Part shown: piece after piece, positions 23,059-35,071 of the stretch | How positions within the stretch are numbered: position 1 is the first letter of the stretch | Layout: every line of letters starts with the position of its first letter | From: Cytidiella melzeri | Lineage: Eukaryota; Basidiomycota; Agaricomycetes; Polyporales; Irpicaceae | Length of the DNA: 64,000 nt | NCBI GenBank assembly: GCA_022592445.1 | Contig: JABYQR010000137.1 | Coordinates: 45,223-109,222, forward strand | Direction: 5' to 3' | Notes under the pieces: generated by a model | The model's input: the letters and a program-made list of their open reading frames with translations, nothing else | What the model was told of the DNA's origin: nothing | Databases searched by the model: none | Translations under genes and position numbers: made by a program

Positions 23059-24973
23059 ATGTTGGCCCGCGGTGCTCGTACAATGTCCAGCCGCACTCTT
23101 GCAGCACAGAGAACAAGGGCCATCTCGCAACACATGTCGGCCAGCACGAAGGCGAGCCACGGTACACCCTCTGCGCACAGTAGCGCGGACGAGGTAAGTG
23201 GTTTCGTATGTGATATGCGCTAGAGATCCTAACGGTGTGGTAATGTAGCCTCCGGTGCTTTTTGAGACGGTAGGACAGGTCAAGAAATACACCCTGAACA
23301 GACCGAATAAGCTTAATTCGCTGGATGCGCCTATGCTCAACTTGTTGCGTCCCTACGTGGAAGTACGTTGATTCCTGGCCTTGTTGTAGCTGAGGCATCA
23401 TCTCAGCGGAATATAGGAATGGAGTCAATCAAGAATCAGCAAGATTTTGGTTGGAACTGGCGTTGGGCGCGCATTCTGCGCTGGCGGAGATGTTGCATGT
23501 ACGTGTGCCACCTATGAATCGTACACATGGGAATGACCCTTCATTACCGTTGTCAATGTCCAGCCGTGGTTGAGGCAGCCTCTTCGGAAGAGACAAGACC
23601 TCACGCTCTAGACTTTTTCAAGCGCGAGTAAGTGTATATCATACAACTATCATTAATAATTCGTTGACGAGCCGAGTTAGGTTTGAATTGGATTATTTGC
23701 TTGCTGCCGTCCCACAGCCTTATGTTGCTGTAATGGACGGGATAACAAGTGAGCATTCTTGCTTGTATATTGTTATCGTAAGCTGACTACGCCGCTCATT
23801 TATCAGTGGGCGGTGGTGTCGGTCTTGCCGTTAACGGCAACTTCAGAATAGCGACGGAAAACACGCTGTTCGCTATGCCTGAGACGAAAATTGGCTACTG
23901 TCCAGATGTGGGCGCTAGCTTCTTTTTGTCCCGAGTGGACGGTGAAGTGGGGACGTATCTTGCTCTGACCGGAGAATCTATCAAGGGTCGTGATGTATTG
24001 TGAGCTGATGTCATGTCCGCCCCCATATTTATCGTGGCTAAACGAAAATCGCAGTGAGCTGGGCTTTGCGACACACTTTGTGCCTTCTCGCCGGATTCCA
24101 GCACTGCTCGAAAGACTGTCGTCTTTGGATCGACCTCTCAATGATTTGATAGATGCTACAATCGAGGAAGCTTCGCAGGAACGAGAGGCGCATGAACCAC
24201 CCTGCTCAATCACAGGCACGAAGCGACTCGCGCTAGATCAAGCTTTCCGTCACAATCAGGTCGAAAAGATCTTTGACGAACTGAAGAAGATCGCAGAGGA
24301 ACATGAAGAACCAGCAATCCGGTCTTGGGCGGTAAATACAATCGAGATCTTGGAATTGAGGAGCCCAACCAGTCTCAAGGTCGCATTGGAAGCGGTACGC
24401 AGAGGCAAGGGAATGACTCTGCACCAAGCTTTGCAGATGGAGCTAAACATCGCAACCGCTTACTGCGTGGGTACCGTTGTTCCGACAGACATTCAGATGC
24501 TCATCATTCCTTCTCACCACGGACGATAGTCCCAGGCGAGCCCTGACTTCGCGACTGGGGTCAGCGCCGTACTCTTTGAGAGAATCAAGGGGAGGCCGGC
24601 GTGGTCCCCTGCCACCCTGCAAGAGGTCAACGACGCCGATATTTTGGGGAATTTCTTCCAGAAGTTCAGCCCTGAAAACAGCACGGCTCCCAGTATCGCT
24701 CTCTCAGACGACTCGCACTTGGAACCTTCCAAAACAGGCTCGCCTATGCTTTTTGCACTTCCGACGGAAGAGGAGATCCGCAAACTGGTCGTTGGCAGCC
24801 ATAACACCAGCGGGGGCACGAGCCTTACGAAGGATGAGCTTGTCCAGAAGCTAGACAGGGCTCGACGGGGCAAGATGGGTGTCCGTGAGAAGGTGCTTGA
24901 GGTCGTGTCGCGGCGCTGCGTCGAAGAGGAGGACAAAGCATCCGGCACGAAATATCTCAGATGGAAGAACTAG
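23059..24973 (+). CDS. HIBCH: 3-hydroxyisobutyryl-CoA hydrolase, mitochondrial
   Basis: Crotonase-fold thioesterase of valine degradation. The start at 23059 gives [20 protein letters not shown], an acid-free presequence; in-frame ATGs at 23023 and 23083 are alternatives. Then [20 protein letters not shown] with [31 protein letters not shown] (oxyanion loop), [20 protein letters not shown] and [19 protein letters not shown], which carries the catalytic Glu and Asp typical of HIBCH. The C-terminal half gives [15 protein letters not shown] and [18 protein letters not shown], then a linker and a conserved last part ending KYLRWKN. About seven introns. In yeast the homologue Ehd3 is also a mitoribosome component; either role is possible. 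Confidence 0.95.
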
Positions 24974-26146
24974 TCATAGGTATTCTCCTCGGTGGTGCAC
25001 ATTCATTCTACTTGTCTCAGTCCTATTTTTGCGTAAATCCACCACGCATCACAGGGTAATATCAGTGTTTGTTGCTTTGTAAGGCTATTCCAGTCTAAAC
25101 TCATTATATGGCAATGAAACGCGACGCGGACGGTTATTGCCTAGACAATCGCGGACGTCGAATAGGCTGCTCGCACGCGTGGCCTTCGTACTTGTGCTGG
25201 CCATGTCCGGTGTGGATGTGTATGTCTGTGGCTGTAGTGCCCAATTTTGTCTGACGTGTGCTTGGCCTGGGCTGTCAATCTGTTGACCTATTACACGGAG
25301 ATTACGGTTTATTGACTTTTACCAGCCACGGCAAGCTAATGCTCCGAAGTTTCCAACGTCGCGCTACGTTTGTTCATTACACAGCCAGCCTGAGCCAGGG
25401 GCGCACGCGCGATGAACGTTGGCTGCAACCAGTGACGGTGCTGTGACTAGCTTAAAACTTGTCTTGACTCAACCCAGTCAGGGTGCATGTACACCTCTTG
25501 CAAGGTTGGGATCCTCCAAAGAGAGTCAACTAACACGGCTTGTAAGGGTCCAAGTCTCGCTTTTTTTTTGGCTGTCAAACCGCGGAATGACGTTGCAAAA
25601 TCCAAAAGCATCCATCCACGACCCTGTCGCAGAGCAACTGTAATCAAGATTCGGGCAGGGTTGCCCCTGGATCCTTCTCAAACACGCTCTCACGACACTC
25701 TAACCCTAATTTTAGGCCACAAGGCCCTGTGGCAACTGTTGACAAAGGGTGGATGGATCTCGCCGAGCAAAGTTGGGCGGAAACTCAAACGGACATGAGC
25801 TGGCCTTCAGGGTTCTTGATATTATTCGGTCCACAGGAGTATGTTGGGGGCCTCAAAATGCTGTCGCGTGGCGACCAGCACGGTGACCAAATGAGATCCA
25901 AGATCCCGCAACACGTGGAGTTTACCGCAAGATGGGACCTCGACACCGCTGTGCAAGCCGCCCGTTACCGACGAATCTGACGGTATGCCGGCACCGCAAA
26001 TCTTGCGAAAAGCGGAGAATGGATAACGCGAGCTGGTAACAGGGCTTTTCACCCAGAGACCAAGATGGCCAGATGCATACGCCTCCTTAGACGCCTGCGC
26101 TTTGTGCGTGTCTCGCAACTTTCCCGCGAGATTTGGCCCGAGGAAC
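24974..26146. other. Intergenic region, no gene supported
   Basis: About 1.2 kb between HIBCH and IDO. Several frames of 60-100 codons exist on both strands but show no domains, no paired splice logic and no repeats. Likely IDO upstream sequence or gene debris. Confidence 0.45.
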
Positions 26147-26153
26147 TATAAAG
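26147..26153 (+). promoter_or_regulatory. TATA box of the IDO gene
   Basis: TATAAAG 117 bp before the IDO start codon. Confidence 0.55.
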
Positions 26154-26263
26154 GACGCGTTGACAAAGTCCAGCATGGCCAACAGTGCAGCTCACTCACC
26201 TTTCCTCTCTTGCCATTCACTAATACTCCCATTCTCTATCAATCTCACGGCAACGAACACAAA

Positions 26264-27707
26264 ATGAGCACCTTCACCTCTCCTCTCCATATCATGAACC
26301 TCCTAGGCGCCGTCGACCTCCGACAAATAGCGCGTTCGCTCAGCGGAAGCCTAACACAGGAACAGCACCTCTGTCCAAAGGACTTCGATGTCGATCACAA
26401 CACCGGATTCTTCCCTCCCGAGCCTCTCCCCACGCTCCCAGGAGCGTTTTCTTTGTGGGAAGACGCTCTATGCGAAGCTCAGAAGACACTTGGCCTCGGC
26501 GAGGACGAGAGCGAGGAAGCCAAGGCGAAACGACCAGCTGGGGAGCAATGGCGGGCGACGATTCGATCGGTAAGTTTAAGGTTTATGCGCTTTGTCTCAT
26601 TGGCATTGATCGACCCCTTATTCGTAGTGGCCTGTCCTAGACACGGCCGTCCTGCACGGCAACATCCGGTACCTGCAAAAAGCTCATTTGGTGTTAGCTT
26701 TCCTGCTACACTTTTATGTGCATTCCATACCGCTCGACGGCTCGCACTCTGCCATGCACATACCAGAGCCCATCGCTATTCCCATCGTTGCCGTGTCAAA
26801 GGAGCTGGGCATAGCGCCGGTGATGACTTTTGCGGACACCGTCCTGTGGAACTGGGAACTCATCCACCCTGACCAGCCGCTCTCGGCACATAACATTCGT
26901 TATGTGAATCTCTTCTCTGGAACCGAAACAGAGCGCGCGTTTTATTCCAGCTCCGGGGCAGTCGAGCTGAAAGGTGTCGAAATGTTGCAGGTCATCGAGT
27001 CTTTCCATGCCATGCCGAACGTTACGGATCGGGCCTGCGTCGCGCAAATCGCGCGGGATTTAGCACGCTTGAAGTGCATCGTTGACGACCTTACCAAGAT
27101 CTTTGCCACGATTCGCGAGACGGTCGATCCAGAGGCGTTCCACTGGCATTGTCGGCCGTGGTGGTGTGGTTCGGGCAAGGCTGCCTCCTCGACGCCGCAG
27201 TGGATCTATGATGGCGTATGTCCGAAGGATACGCAGGACTTGGCGGGCCCGTCGGCGGGTCAGAGCAGTGTCATGCACGCTCTAGACATCTTCCTCGATA
27301 TCGATCACAAGCTTGCCCAAAAGCGTACGCCAGCTCCCTCCGAGTGCAACAAAAAGGCAGACACCGGCTTCATGGATAGGATGAGACGCTATATGCCGGG
27401 GAAGCATAGGGAATATCTCGCGTACCTCTCTGCCTCGCCCCGTACTGTGCGAGACGTCGCACAGCTTCACCCCAGCCTCAAAGAGCCCTACAATGGTGTT
27501 GTGGCCGCTCTAAAACATCTCCGAGATGTTCACATACGGGTTGTCACCCTCTATGTCGTGAGCATGTCTCACAGGCAACCACCTTCGCATATTCAGCGAC
27601 GGCCTAGTGTCTGCGACGAGGTTGCGCATGGGACTGGAGGCATGAAGGCGTCGGACCTCCTGAAGGCTGGCCGAGACGCGACAGCCCGTGCCATGTTGAA
27701 AGAGTGA
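26264..27707 (+). CDS. BNA2: Indoleamine 2,3-dioxygenase
   Basis: Haem enzyme opening the indole ring of tryptophan to N-formylkynurenine, first step of de novo NAD synthesis. Two exons, 26264-26569 and 26628-27707, total 1386 nt (461 aa). Motifs: AHLVLAFLLHFYVHSIP, IPIVAVSKELGIAPVMTFAD, TVLWNWELIHPD, NLFSGTETERAFYS, and the sugar-pocket region FHWHCRPWWCGSG. The MPGKHREYLAYL helix and the proximal haem histidine in LRDVHIRVVTLYVVSMSHR are present, then HGTGGMKASDLLKAGRD near the end. Upstream in-frame codons lack an initiator context and were not used. Fungal genomes often hold several IDO paralogues; this one has all the expected residues. Confidence 0.96.
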
Positions 27708-28188
27708 AGAACGCGATAACCCCGCGCATTCTTCGTTTCGGTTTGCTTTCGCGTTTCCTCCCTTCAGCTTTGCTATTTGCTGTCGTTTTGCAGTTCATCC
27801 TAGAAGTTACTCTCATATAATTATTTATATACCTTAGGTTCGGTTCCTCCTCGTAGGTTGTAGCAAATAGCTGTATAGACTGATCGTCAACTTGTCTCGG
27901 ATCCCTAACTTTAACTTTACCGGCTGTTCGTCGACTTCAGAGTAATGCTTTAGAGTAATTCCATCATGATTTGGACACTGTTTTAAAGACAACAATGCAG
28001 GGCTAGTTCAGCTAATGAGAGGACCGCGTTCAGGAGTAGAGAATAAACTCACCTGGAAGCTGGAGGGAACAGAAAGGCTTGAAAGACGTGGACTACTATA
28101 TATGGCAGCCTGCTTACGTACGTAACGCGCTACTAAAGCGACGCGTCTCACACGCGTTCCTTGTTTACCTTCCACCATCTTGCACGCA
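27708..28188. other. Intergenic between IDO and RPA1
   Basis: IDO 3' UTR and RPA1 promoter; no coding signal. Confidence 0.5.
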
Positions 28189-30409
28189 ATGACCTTCCAA
28201 CTTACTGCTGGAGCATGCGAACGTCTCTACAGCTCGGCTAGTGAGGAGGAGCACGATGCTTATGCTAAAACGTGTCCTACAGTTCAAGTCCTATCCATAA
28301 AGAAGGTTGGCTCGTCCACGACGACCCCAGACCGCTACCGAGTCATCGTGTCCGACGGCGAATATTTTCTCCAGGCGATGTTGGCTACACATCTGAACAA
28401 GCTCGTCGAGGATGAAGAGCTCGGGAAGAACACTATTATAGTCATTGAAAGATATACGTGTAATTTTGTGCAAGACAAGCGGTGCGTCGCGTCGAAATAC
28501 GTACCAGCTGGGACTGACTGTATGCGTAGATTACTCATCCTTATGAATATTCGTCCCATTCATAAGGCAACCGAGAAGATCGGAACTCCGAAGGCCCTCA
28601 CTGCTGCTAGTGAGGCTACGACTCCAGCGGTGCAGAAGCTTGTGTCCTCTGCCGGTGCTCCGTCGACCTCCACAACAAATGCTCAACCCCAAGGCACTTC
28701 TACTGCCGCTTATCGTCAGCAGCAGCGCAACCCACGAGGTCAAACCGTCTTCCCCATCGAAAGCCTGAGCCCCTATCATAACAACTGGGTCATCAGGGCA
28801 CGTGTCACGCAAAAGGGAGATATCAAGACGTACTCGAACACCAAAGGCGAGGGCAAGTTCTTCGGTGTTACCTTTATGGATGAGTCTGGAGAGATCCGAG
28901 GGACTGCGTTCAATCAAGGCGTTGACGAGGTTTACGAGAAGCTTCAGGAGGGCAAGGTCTACTATGTCTCAAAAGCGAAAGTCAATCTCGCGAAAAAGAA
29001 GTTTTCGAATGTTCAGAACGAATATGAGTTAACTCTCGAGCGAGGCACAGAGATCGAAGAGGTGCGTGCATACGCTACGAGAAGACGTCCAGCTCTGACG
29101 CTAGTCGTAGTGCCGTGATGGGACTGTGCCTACAGTGAGGTACAACTTTGTGCCTCTCGGAGACCTACAGAACATTCCAAAAGATACTATGTGCGGTACG
29201 TCAATGCGACCTGACGGTTTGGTTATCGGTAACTTATGCATGATCAGACGTCATCGCAATAGTCAAAGAAGTTGGTGAGATTTCTGAGCTGACGTCTAAG
29301 TTCAACAAGACCGTAAGGCCTCTCTATTCCGCAGCTATTCTCGCTCATAACGGTGACTATTCAGGTTACCAAGCGCGAGTTGGTTATCGTGGATCGCTCC
29401 GGCTACTCTGTCCGCCTTACGCTCTGGGGGAAACAGGCTGAGCAGTTCACTGAAGTGGACCAGCCGGTGGTTGCCTGGAAAGGTCTCAGAGTTACTGAAT
29501 TTCAAGGCACGCCACTTATTCTAGACGAGTAATAATGATACTGACGTAATCAGCAGGTCGCTCTCTTTCTATGGCCAGCTCAAGCTCAATGGAGATAAAC
29601 CCCGACCTTCCGGATTCCCACGTCCTTCGGGGCTGGTACGATACTAGTGGTAATTCGCAGGCGTTTCAGGCCCAGTCATCGGGGGGTGCTACACAGGGTC
29701 CGGTTACTTTTGATAGGAGCCACATTCAGCTGTTGAACGACGTCCGAGAGTGCGGGCTCGGTACGGGTGACAAGATTGAGTTCTTTTCATCTCGCGCAAC
29801 TATCATGCATATCAAGACCGAAAATCTTGCGTATCCAGCCTGCCAAACCGAAGGCTGCAACAAGAAAGTCGTCGAACAGCATGACGGCTGGAGGTGCGAG
29901 AAGTGCGACCTGAGCTTCCCTAAGCCTTCTTATCGGTGAGGCCCTTTGGTTCGCCAATCTCCTGACTCTTACTAACATTTGAACATCAGGTATATCCTGT
30001 CGATGGCTGTTGCTGACTGTTCTGGTCAAGCGTGGCTCCAGGGCTTCAACGATGCAGGTCTGGTTGTGTTCGGAACGCCGGCTGACGAGCTTGTGGATCT
30101 GAAGGTGCTTCCTTACTCGTATGTTCATCGTCCGTCAACACAGTACTAACACATACGTCAGGACCGAGACGAGGACAAGTTCAACAAGGCTATCAATAAG
30201 GCTATCGGGTCGACCTTCAACTTCACTTGCAGAGCCAAGCAGGAGACGTTCAACGTAAGCGTCCTCCCTTCATGCTTGTATCCAATACTGACAATGTGCT
30301 TCAGGACCAAGTCCGCGTGCGTTATGGTATCCTGAAGATCCTGCCCATGAACTACAAGGAAGAGGGGCATTATTTGAAGGAGTTGTTGTCGTCTGCTTGG
30401 GCTCAGTAA
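28189..30409 (+). CDS. RPA1: Replication protein A large subunit
   Basis: Single-stranded-DNA-binding protein of replication, repair and recombination. N-terminal OB fold: MTFQLTAGACERLYSSASEE to YTCNFVQDKRLLIL. A Ser/Thr/Gln/Ala-rich linker leads to DBD-A (TVFPIESLSPYHNNWVIRAR, KGEGKFFGVTFMDESGEIRG), DBD-B (YNFVPLGDLQ, IVDRSGYSVRLTLWGKQAEQ) and DBD-C, whose zinc ribbon is ACQTEGCNKKV with WRCEKCDL. The C-terminal helix region ends LKILPMNYKEEGHYLKELL and a stop at 30409. Introns of about 50-60 nt. Last gene before the repeat island. Confidence 0.97.
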
Positions 30410-31703
30410 ACCTTGGAGCTTCGAGACTGTCTGGAAGTCTTCTTCTATCCCTCGCCTAAACACATCCTGCAGCAATTATGTCTCTTGTGATTGTGACGTC
30501 CGAATACCGAAATTACACTAGTGCGGAAGGGTCTTAGAGTCTGAGGTTCGAGTTTCACTGCGTAACGAACATTGAAAAAAGGCGCTGAAAAAGGGTACAT
30601 ATTTCCTTAACTATACATCTTATGGAAAATATCAACATTGGTTGCCTCACAAAAGTGGCCTGTTCTGTTGTACCTTTTCTGCCAAACTGACAGTCAGTTC
30701 TATTTGTGAGAAATGGCACATCTTGTCTCTATTTTTCCTCATAACATAGATTAAATAATTGGCTTAACCTAATGGCCTTTGCATACCAATATCTTCATTT
30801 ATCTCTGTAATTCACAGCATTTCATTGGAACTATGTTTCAGATGGAAAACAGAGACAAAATGTGCTGTTTTCCCAGGCCAGAATATATTTGGCTTGTTAC
30901 ACAGTGTTTGTAGAGATATTTCACAATTTTCAATGCACATGCAAATTATATAAGCTTTGGTTAACGGCTTTCATACACCACCAACTTTTTTCTAGTTGGT
31001 AGCTGGCTGATCTCGTGCCCCAACTTGTTGGAGACACTGACAGGCACTCCTGCAGGTATCAGGCTGAGAATTGACAGAAATGTGAAGTAAGGTACCAGGG
31101 ATCTCATTGTGCTTCATTATCATCTGCAGAGTGCTCCCCTAAATGTCAGGTGAAACTTGACCAGTCCGAAGGCAGGCTCCTGCAGCGAGCAATTGTATAT
31201 TCTTGAAGATTGCTCACTCAAATGCATGCTGTATGGGATGACTGAAGAGGATATGCAGTGTATGGTTTCACTAGGTACAGGAGTAGTCTACATTGGCTAC
31301 CACAAGACTGTTACATAGTCCAGTGCCACATCTCAGTATCCCACCATAAGCAGCTCAAGCAGAAGTCAAGATACCTGAGGAAGTAGTCAATGAGAGAGCA
31401 TCATCTGTCACCAGCATACATCAGGCTCCTCACCTCTGTGTAGACTGCATAAGTTGAAATCTGTGAGCTGGGAGCCGGCGGAGAACATGCATAAATGGAG
31501 AGAATGTGTTTGGCACAATTTGAAGGCACATACTGCAACCCCATCCTGCAAGATCCATGCACCTAATGGCTTTTCAGCTCCGGCTCACGGACTCGTAGTT
31601 ACCGGACTCTCTTTTGTTTTCCGTATATGGTCGCTCTATTGTTCTTTCTTCACGCGGACACATCTGTATCACAGATCTTCCTTTTTGGGTCGCCTGAGGG
31701 CTC
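30410..31703. other. Left part of the repeat island, unidentified AT-rich sequence
   Basis: Beyond the RPA1 3' UTR base composition shifts to A/T-rich DNA with no long frame. No terminal repeats or recognisable transposon domains were found. It is probably old repeat sequence, since it is continuous with the repeat-rich DNA to its right. Confidence 0.35.
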
Positions 31704-31708
31704 TGTCT

Positions 31709-31714
31709 TATATA
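31709..31714 (+). promoter_or_regulatory. TATA element before the 31740 duplication
   Basis: TATATA 26-31 bp before 31740, where the duplicated block begins; that spacing is what a TATA-directed transcription start would give. The surrounding sequence resembles an LTR promoter, but no LTR ends were defined. Confidence 0.4.
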
Positions 31715-31739
31715 CCTTCACCCCCGCTCCTGACACTCC

Positions 31740-31924
31740 ATCGTGCTCTTTCTCTTTCGCACCTGGAGTGAGTATTCTTCGTTGTCCCTCACATATGCAA
31801 TATGCTCACAGCCTGTACCTTTAGTTAACTCGCTCTGCTCGTGTGTCTTAGGTACAGTCATTATGCAATCGTGCTCTTTCTCTTTCGCACCTGGATTAAC
31901 TCGCTCTGCTCGTGTGTCTTAGGT
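31740..31924 (+). repeat. Tandem duplication with and without a 57-nt GT-AG insert
   Basis: Copy 1 is a 28-bp block (31740-31767), a 57-nt stretch (31768-31824) beginning GTGAGT and ending TTTAG, then a 29-bp block (31825-31853). Copy 2 (31868-31924) is the same two blocks, identical base for base, joined directly. The missing stretch has exact intron boundaries. This is best explained by copy 2 deriving from spliced RNA. The part 31852-31922 is itself a GT-AG intron candidate. Confidence 0.75.
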
Positions 31925-31929
31925 CCTTA

Positions 31930-33540
31930 CGACGGCAAGTGGGATTACGACTGCGCATCCATCCCTGCCTCTAGACGTGTTGAATACATTCGACCGGCTT
32001 TAGAACCATCACTTGAAGTAGGCAATACAGCTTTGGGGTTGTGTTTTGTAGTGGAGAGATGAGAGGGAGGATGTCAAAAGAGCAATCAAATTGGGGAGCG
32101 ATGCGAGAAGGCTCGCATCAGAGTGTCAATATGAAGTGTTCCAAAGGGTGCCAGGTGCGGCAAACACCAAGCTGAGGGAAAGACAACAAGTTGTAGCTCA
32201 CACTGGGTAGCACATTCTGTACTTCAAGTGAAGTCCTCAAAATTGGATGATTTGAAAGCTGTATATACTCACAGACATTCTCATTCTTTGGTGTATTGAT
32301 CTCACTTCTACCTAGCTGCACATCATGTTTAATTAACAAGTGCCAGCTCTCAATCCACCCATCAGACATATCAGGGGATTAACAGAGTTCAATTCTGATG
32401 ATTTCCTCAGGCGCAATTTCCTTCCGCCTCTATCCTCTGATTTCATCACCTGCTGGCCATGAGCTGTGTCTCCCCCAAAACGTGAGTGGTGTGAAACTGG
32501 CAGTGTATTGCGTGCTTTGCATTTTACAGCTGACACAAAGGAAATAGGCCGCCAGTGCGGCTACATGAGAGAAAACTTTGACACCCAGTGTTCTCCAAGC
32601 CCAAATATAGTAATCAGTGCTGATGTGTATCCACACAATCATCCCTCGACTGAGTCAATTTTTAAGAGTGTTGTTGATGCTTGGCAAGTAAGGAGTATTT
32701 TTATTATGAGCTACAGAGGATTTTTCCATGCTGTCACATGCACAATCACCTCACCATCTTCAGGAACACATGCCCATTACTATTCTAGGCAGCTCTTGGA
32801 GATCACTAAGCACCTAGATTTTCTTTTGCTTGGCTGTGCTGGTGGCCTATATCCTCTTTGTCAGTTGTGACTATGTTATGCATGGACCTCTATAAACTCA
32901 GATGAGAAAAAATCATTTGAACTATAGTTATTGATCATATCACGCAGAGTTTTGGGTACAGCAAGTCCCCATTTCCTTACACAGACTCTATGTACTTTTG
33001 TAAGTGTTCCAGGAAGTTTTATAATCACCTTATTTGACAGATAGTAGGATTTAGAAGAGCTTGTTGTCATTGAGACCTAAGTAGGAGGTATAGCAGCATG
33101 CAACAAGTACTAGTACAGACATATCACAAATCGAGTACTCTCATTAGTGGTAGTACTAGAGCTCCCACCATCTCACAATATATTGTTGTCTGAGCTTCTT
33201 TCCCAAAAAAGTGTGTGGCCCATAGACTTGTAAGAAGGCTTTGATCAGATTCCACATGGGCTCTTGGCATGATAATACTGGTGGTTCTTTATTGTCAGAT
33301 GCCCAATCCATATCACACATGACATCTTTCCACATGTTGCCATGATCTCCAGGGGGTATCATTTTCCTTGCAGCTGCAACCGCATCTGTCACTTTTGATG
33401 GGATGTGGGGTGAATTTATCATAAAACCAGCCATACAGTGATACACCCGGAAACTGCTGGACCTGCAACAGGCCCAAACACGAGCACATTTGCATAAACT
33501 AGCAGCAGCCCTTGTCACTTGCAAGACTTTGTGAGGATGC
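31930..33540. other. Repeat island, unidentified sequence with coding-like fragments
   Basis: Two stretches look weakly protein-like: plus strand 32466-32870 (for example ENFDTQCSPSPNIVISADVY) and minus strand 33156-33557 (for example HGNMWKDVMCDMDWASDNK). I recognise neither. They could be remnants of transposon accessory genes or old host genes. No terminal repeats found. Confidence 0.3.
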
Positions 33541-33735
33541 ATATTGCATTGTATCACATCGCGTTGTCCTGTATCACATCACATTGCCTTGCATTCTTGT
33601 GTATCACATTGCAGTGTATTGCTTTGCTTCCTATTACTTTGCTTTGCTTCACATTGCATGGCTTCACATCAGTGTGCATTGCATCACTTTGCTTTGGTTT
33701 GCATTGCATTGCATTGCTTTGCTTATTGCGTATTG
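33541..33735 (+). repeat. Degenerate TTGCA/TTTGC-type microsatellite, block 1
   Basis: Irregular units such as CATTG, CTTTG and CACATTG repeated over about 195 bp. All three plus frames stay open, giving His/Cys/Leu/Ala-rich pseudo-proteins, typical of simple repeats. Confidence 0.7.
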
Positions 33736-34344
33736 CATTCTTGCTGTCCCTCACACTCAAGCTCATGGCTGTCGGAACCTCCTGGCCCCCTTCGTTGCTT
33801 TCTCCCTCGGATTCTGCGGCCCTTTCCCTTTGATAGGAGCACCTTGCAGGAAGCCCCTCTCCTTCCATCAAGCCCCTTGATTGCAGTGTGGCTAAGGATT
33901 AGCTTCCATCACACTACCTCTCTTTTTCATTGCATAGCCTTGCATCATTGGAATATGGCTCAATTGACTGCTCAGAGCTAGCTGCACCACTGGAAGTGCC
34001 CCATTGCTCTTGTAACATGTTTTGTGTTTGTCCCTCATCTCATTGTTGTGACATGTTTTGTATTTTTCCCTCATTTCATCGCACAATGCCCCTTTCCTTG
34101 CCTTGCTATTGCATGGCTTCAATTTGTTATAGCTCCTATTGCTTTGTACTTATATACGCTGTGTCTGTACTTTTCTTAAGAGAGAATGCGACACTCCCCC
34201 CAGTCTTCCCCTCATGTTGCCCCTGCTACTTTGCCCATCGTGTCTTGAGCAACTCTGCAGTGCGTATCTCTCACCCTGCGTCCCTTTCTCCTTCACCATG
34301 ACCCCCTTTGTACTTCTACTGTGTTTATTTCACTGTGTTACTTA

Positions 34345-34500
34345 CTGCACTGTGTTTTCCCTTCACTGTGACCCCCTTTTACAGCCACTCCTTCTCTTTT
34401 TCAAGGCTACTGCATCTTACTGTGTTCTCCTCCACTGCGACCCCTTTTACAGCCACCCATTTTCCTTCTCAAGGCTACTGCGTCTTATACTGTGTTTTCA
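34345..34500 (+). repeat. Two-copy tandem repeat of about 74 bp
   Basis: Units starting with an ACTGTGTT-type motif, then a short TCACTG/CCACTG motif, ACAGCCAC and CAAGGCTACTGC, occur head to tail with a few substitutions; a partial further unit begins near 34495. Confidence 0.65.
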
Positions 34501-34689
34501 TTTGCGTTCCTACTGTATTTTCCATCACATCTTGCATTCTCCTCTTGCAATGAGCTAGCCTAGTCCTTGCTCTTGCACTTTACAATACCACTTCCTCACC
34601 CCCCTCTTGCATTATTGCATTACAATTGCTACCCTTTCTCCATCACTGTATTGCCCCTAGCGCTATCGCTTTCACACTACTTTCATTTG

Positions 34690-34870
34690 CAACACTTTCG
34701 TTCTATTGCACTTTGCATTGCTTCACTTTGCCTCCCATTGCTTTCCATTGCTTCACTTTGTCTTGCTTCACTCTGGATTGCATTGCTTTGCATTGTGTTG
34801 CTTTGCATACCATTGCTTCGCATTGCTTTGCATTCCATCACTTCTCTTCTCTTTGCTCTGCTTTGCATCT
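34690..34870 (+). repeat. Degenerate TTGCA/TTTGC-type microsatellite, block 2
   Basis: Same unit types and orientation as 33541-33735, about 950 bp away; the minus strand reads Gln-Ser-Asn/Met-rich in an open frame. Confidence 0.7.
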
Positions 34871-35071
34871 TTCTCCCCAGAACTGTTCCCTGCTACCTGA
34901 TTGAAGCTAGTGCTTTCGGCCTTGCACTCCGAGTCCCCCATTGTACAGTCTATCACACTTTTGCTGTTCATCACATTGCTACAGACAATGTGCTATAGAC
35001 ACCTCCTTGCCCCACAATGCATTTTTACGTTTCTATTTCTCTTTTGCACCACCTCCCCTTTTGCTCTGAGC

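Noticed and set aside
25258..26118. Several 60-100-codon frames on both strands between HIBCH and IDO
   Set aside because: No domain similarity, overlapping on both strands, no consistent intron structure.
26102..26263. Upstream extension of the IDO frame
   Set aside because: In frame but lies over the TATA region and is unlike any IDO N-terminus; ATG 26264 fits the family.
30525..30565. GGTTCGAGTTTC, resembling a tRNA B box, possible tRNA or SINE
   Set aside because: No matching A box, acceptor stem or anticodon arm could be folded upstream.
33512..34998. Several overlapping 80-145-codon frames rich in Cys/His/Leu/Phe
   Set aside because: They arise from the degenerate TTGCA-type simple repeats and pyrimidine-rich DNA; all frames are equally open.
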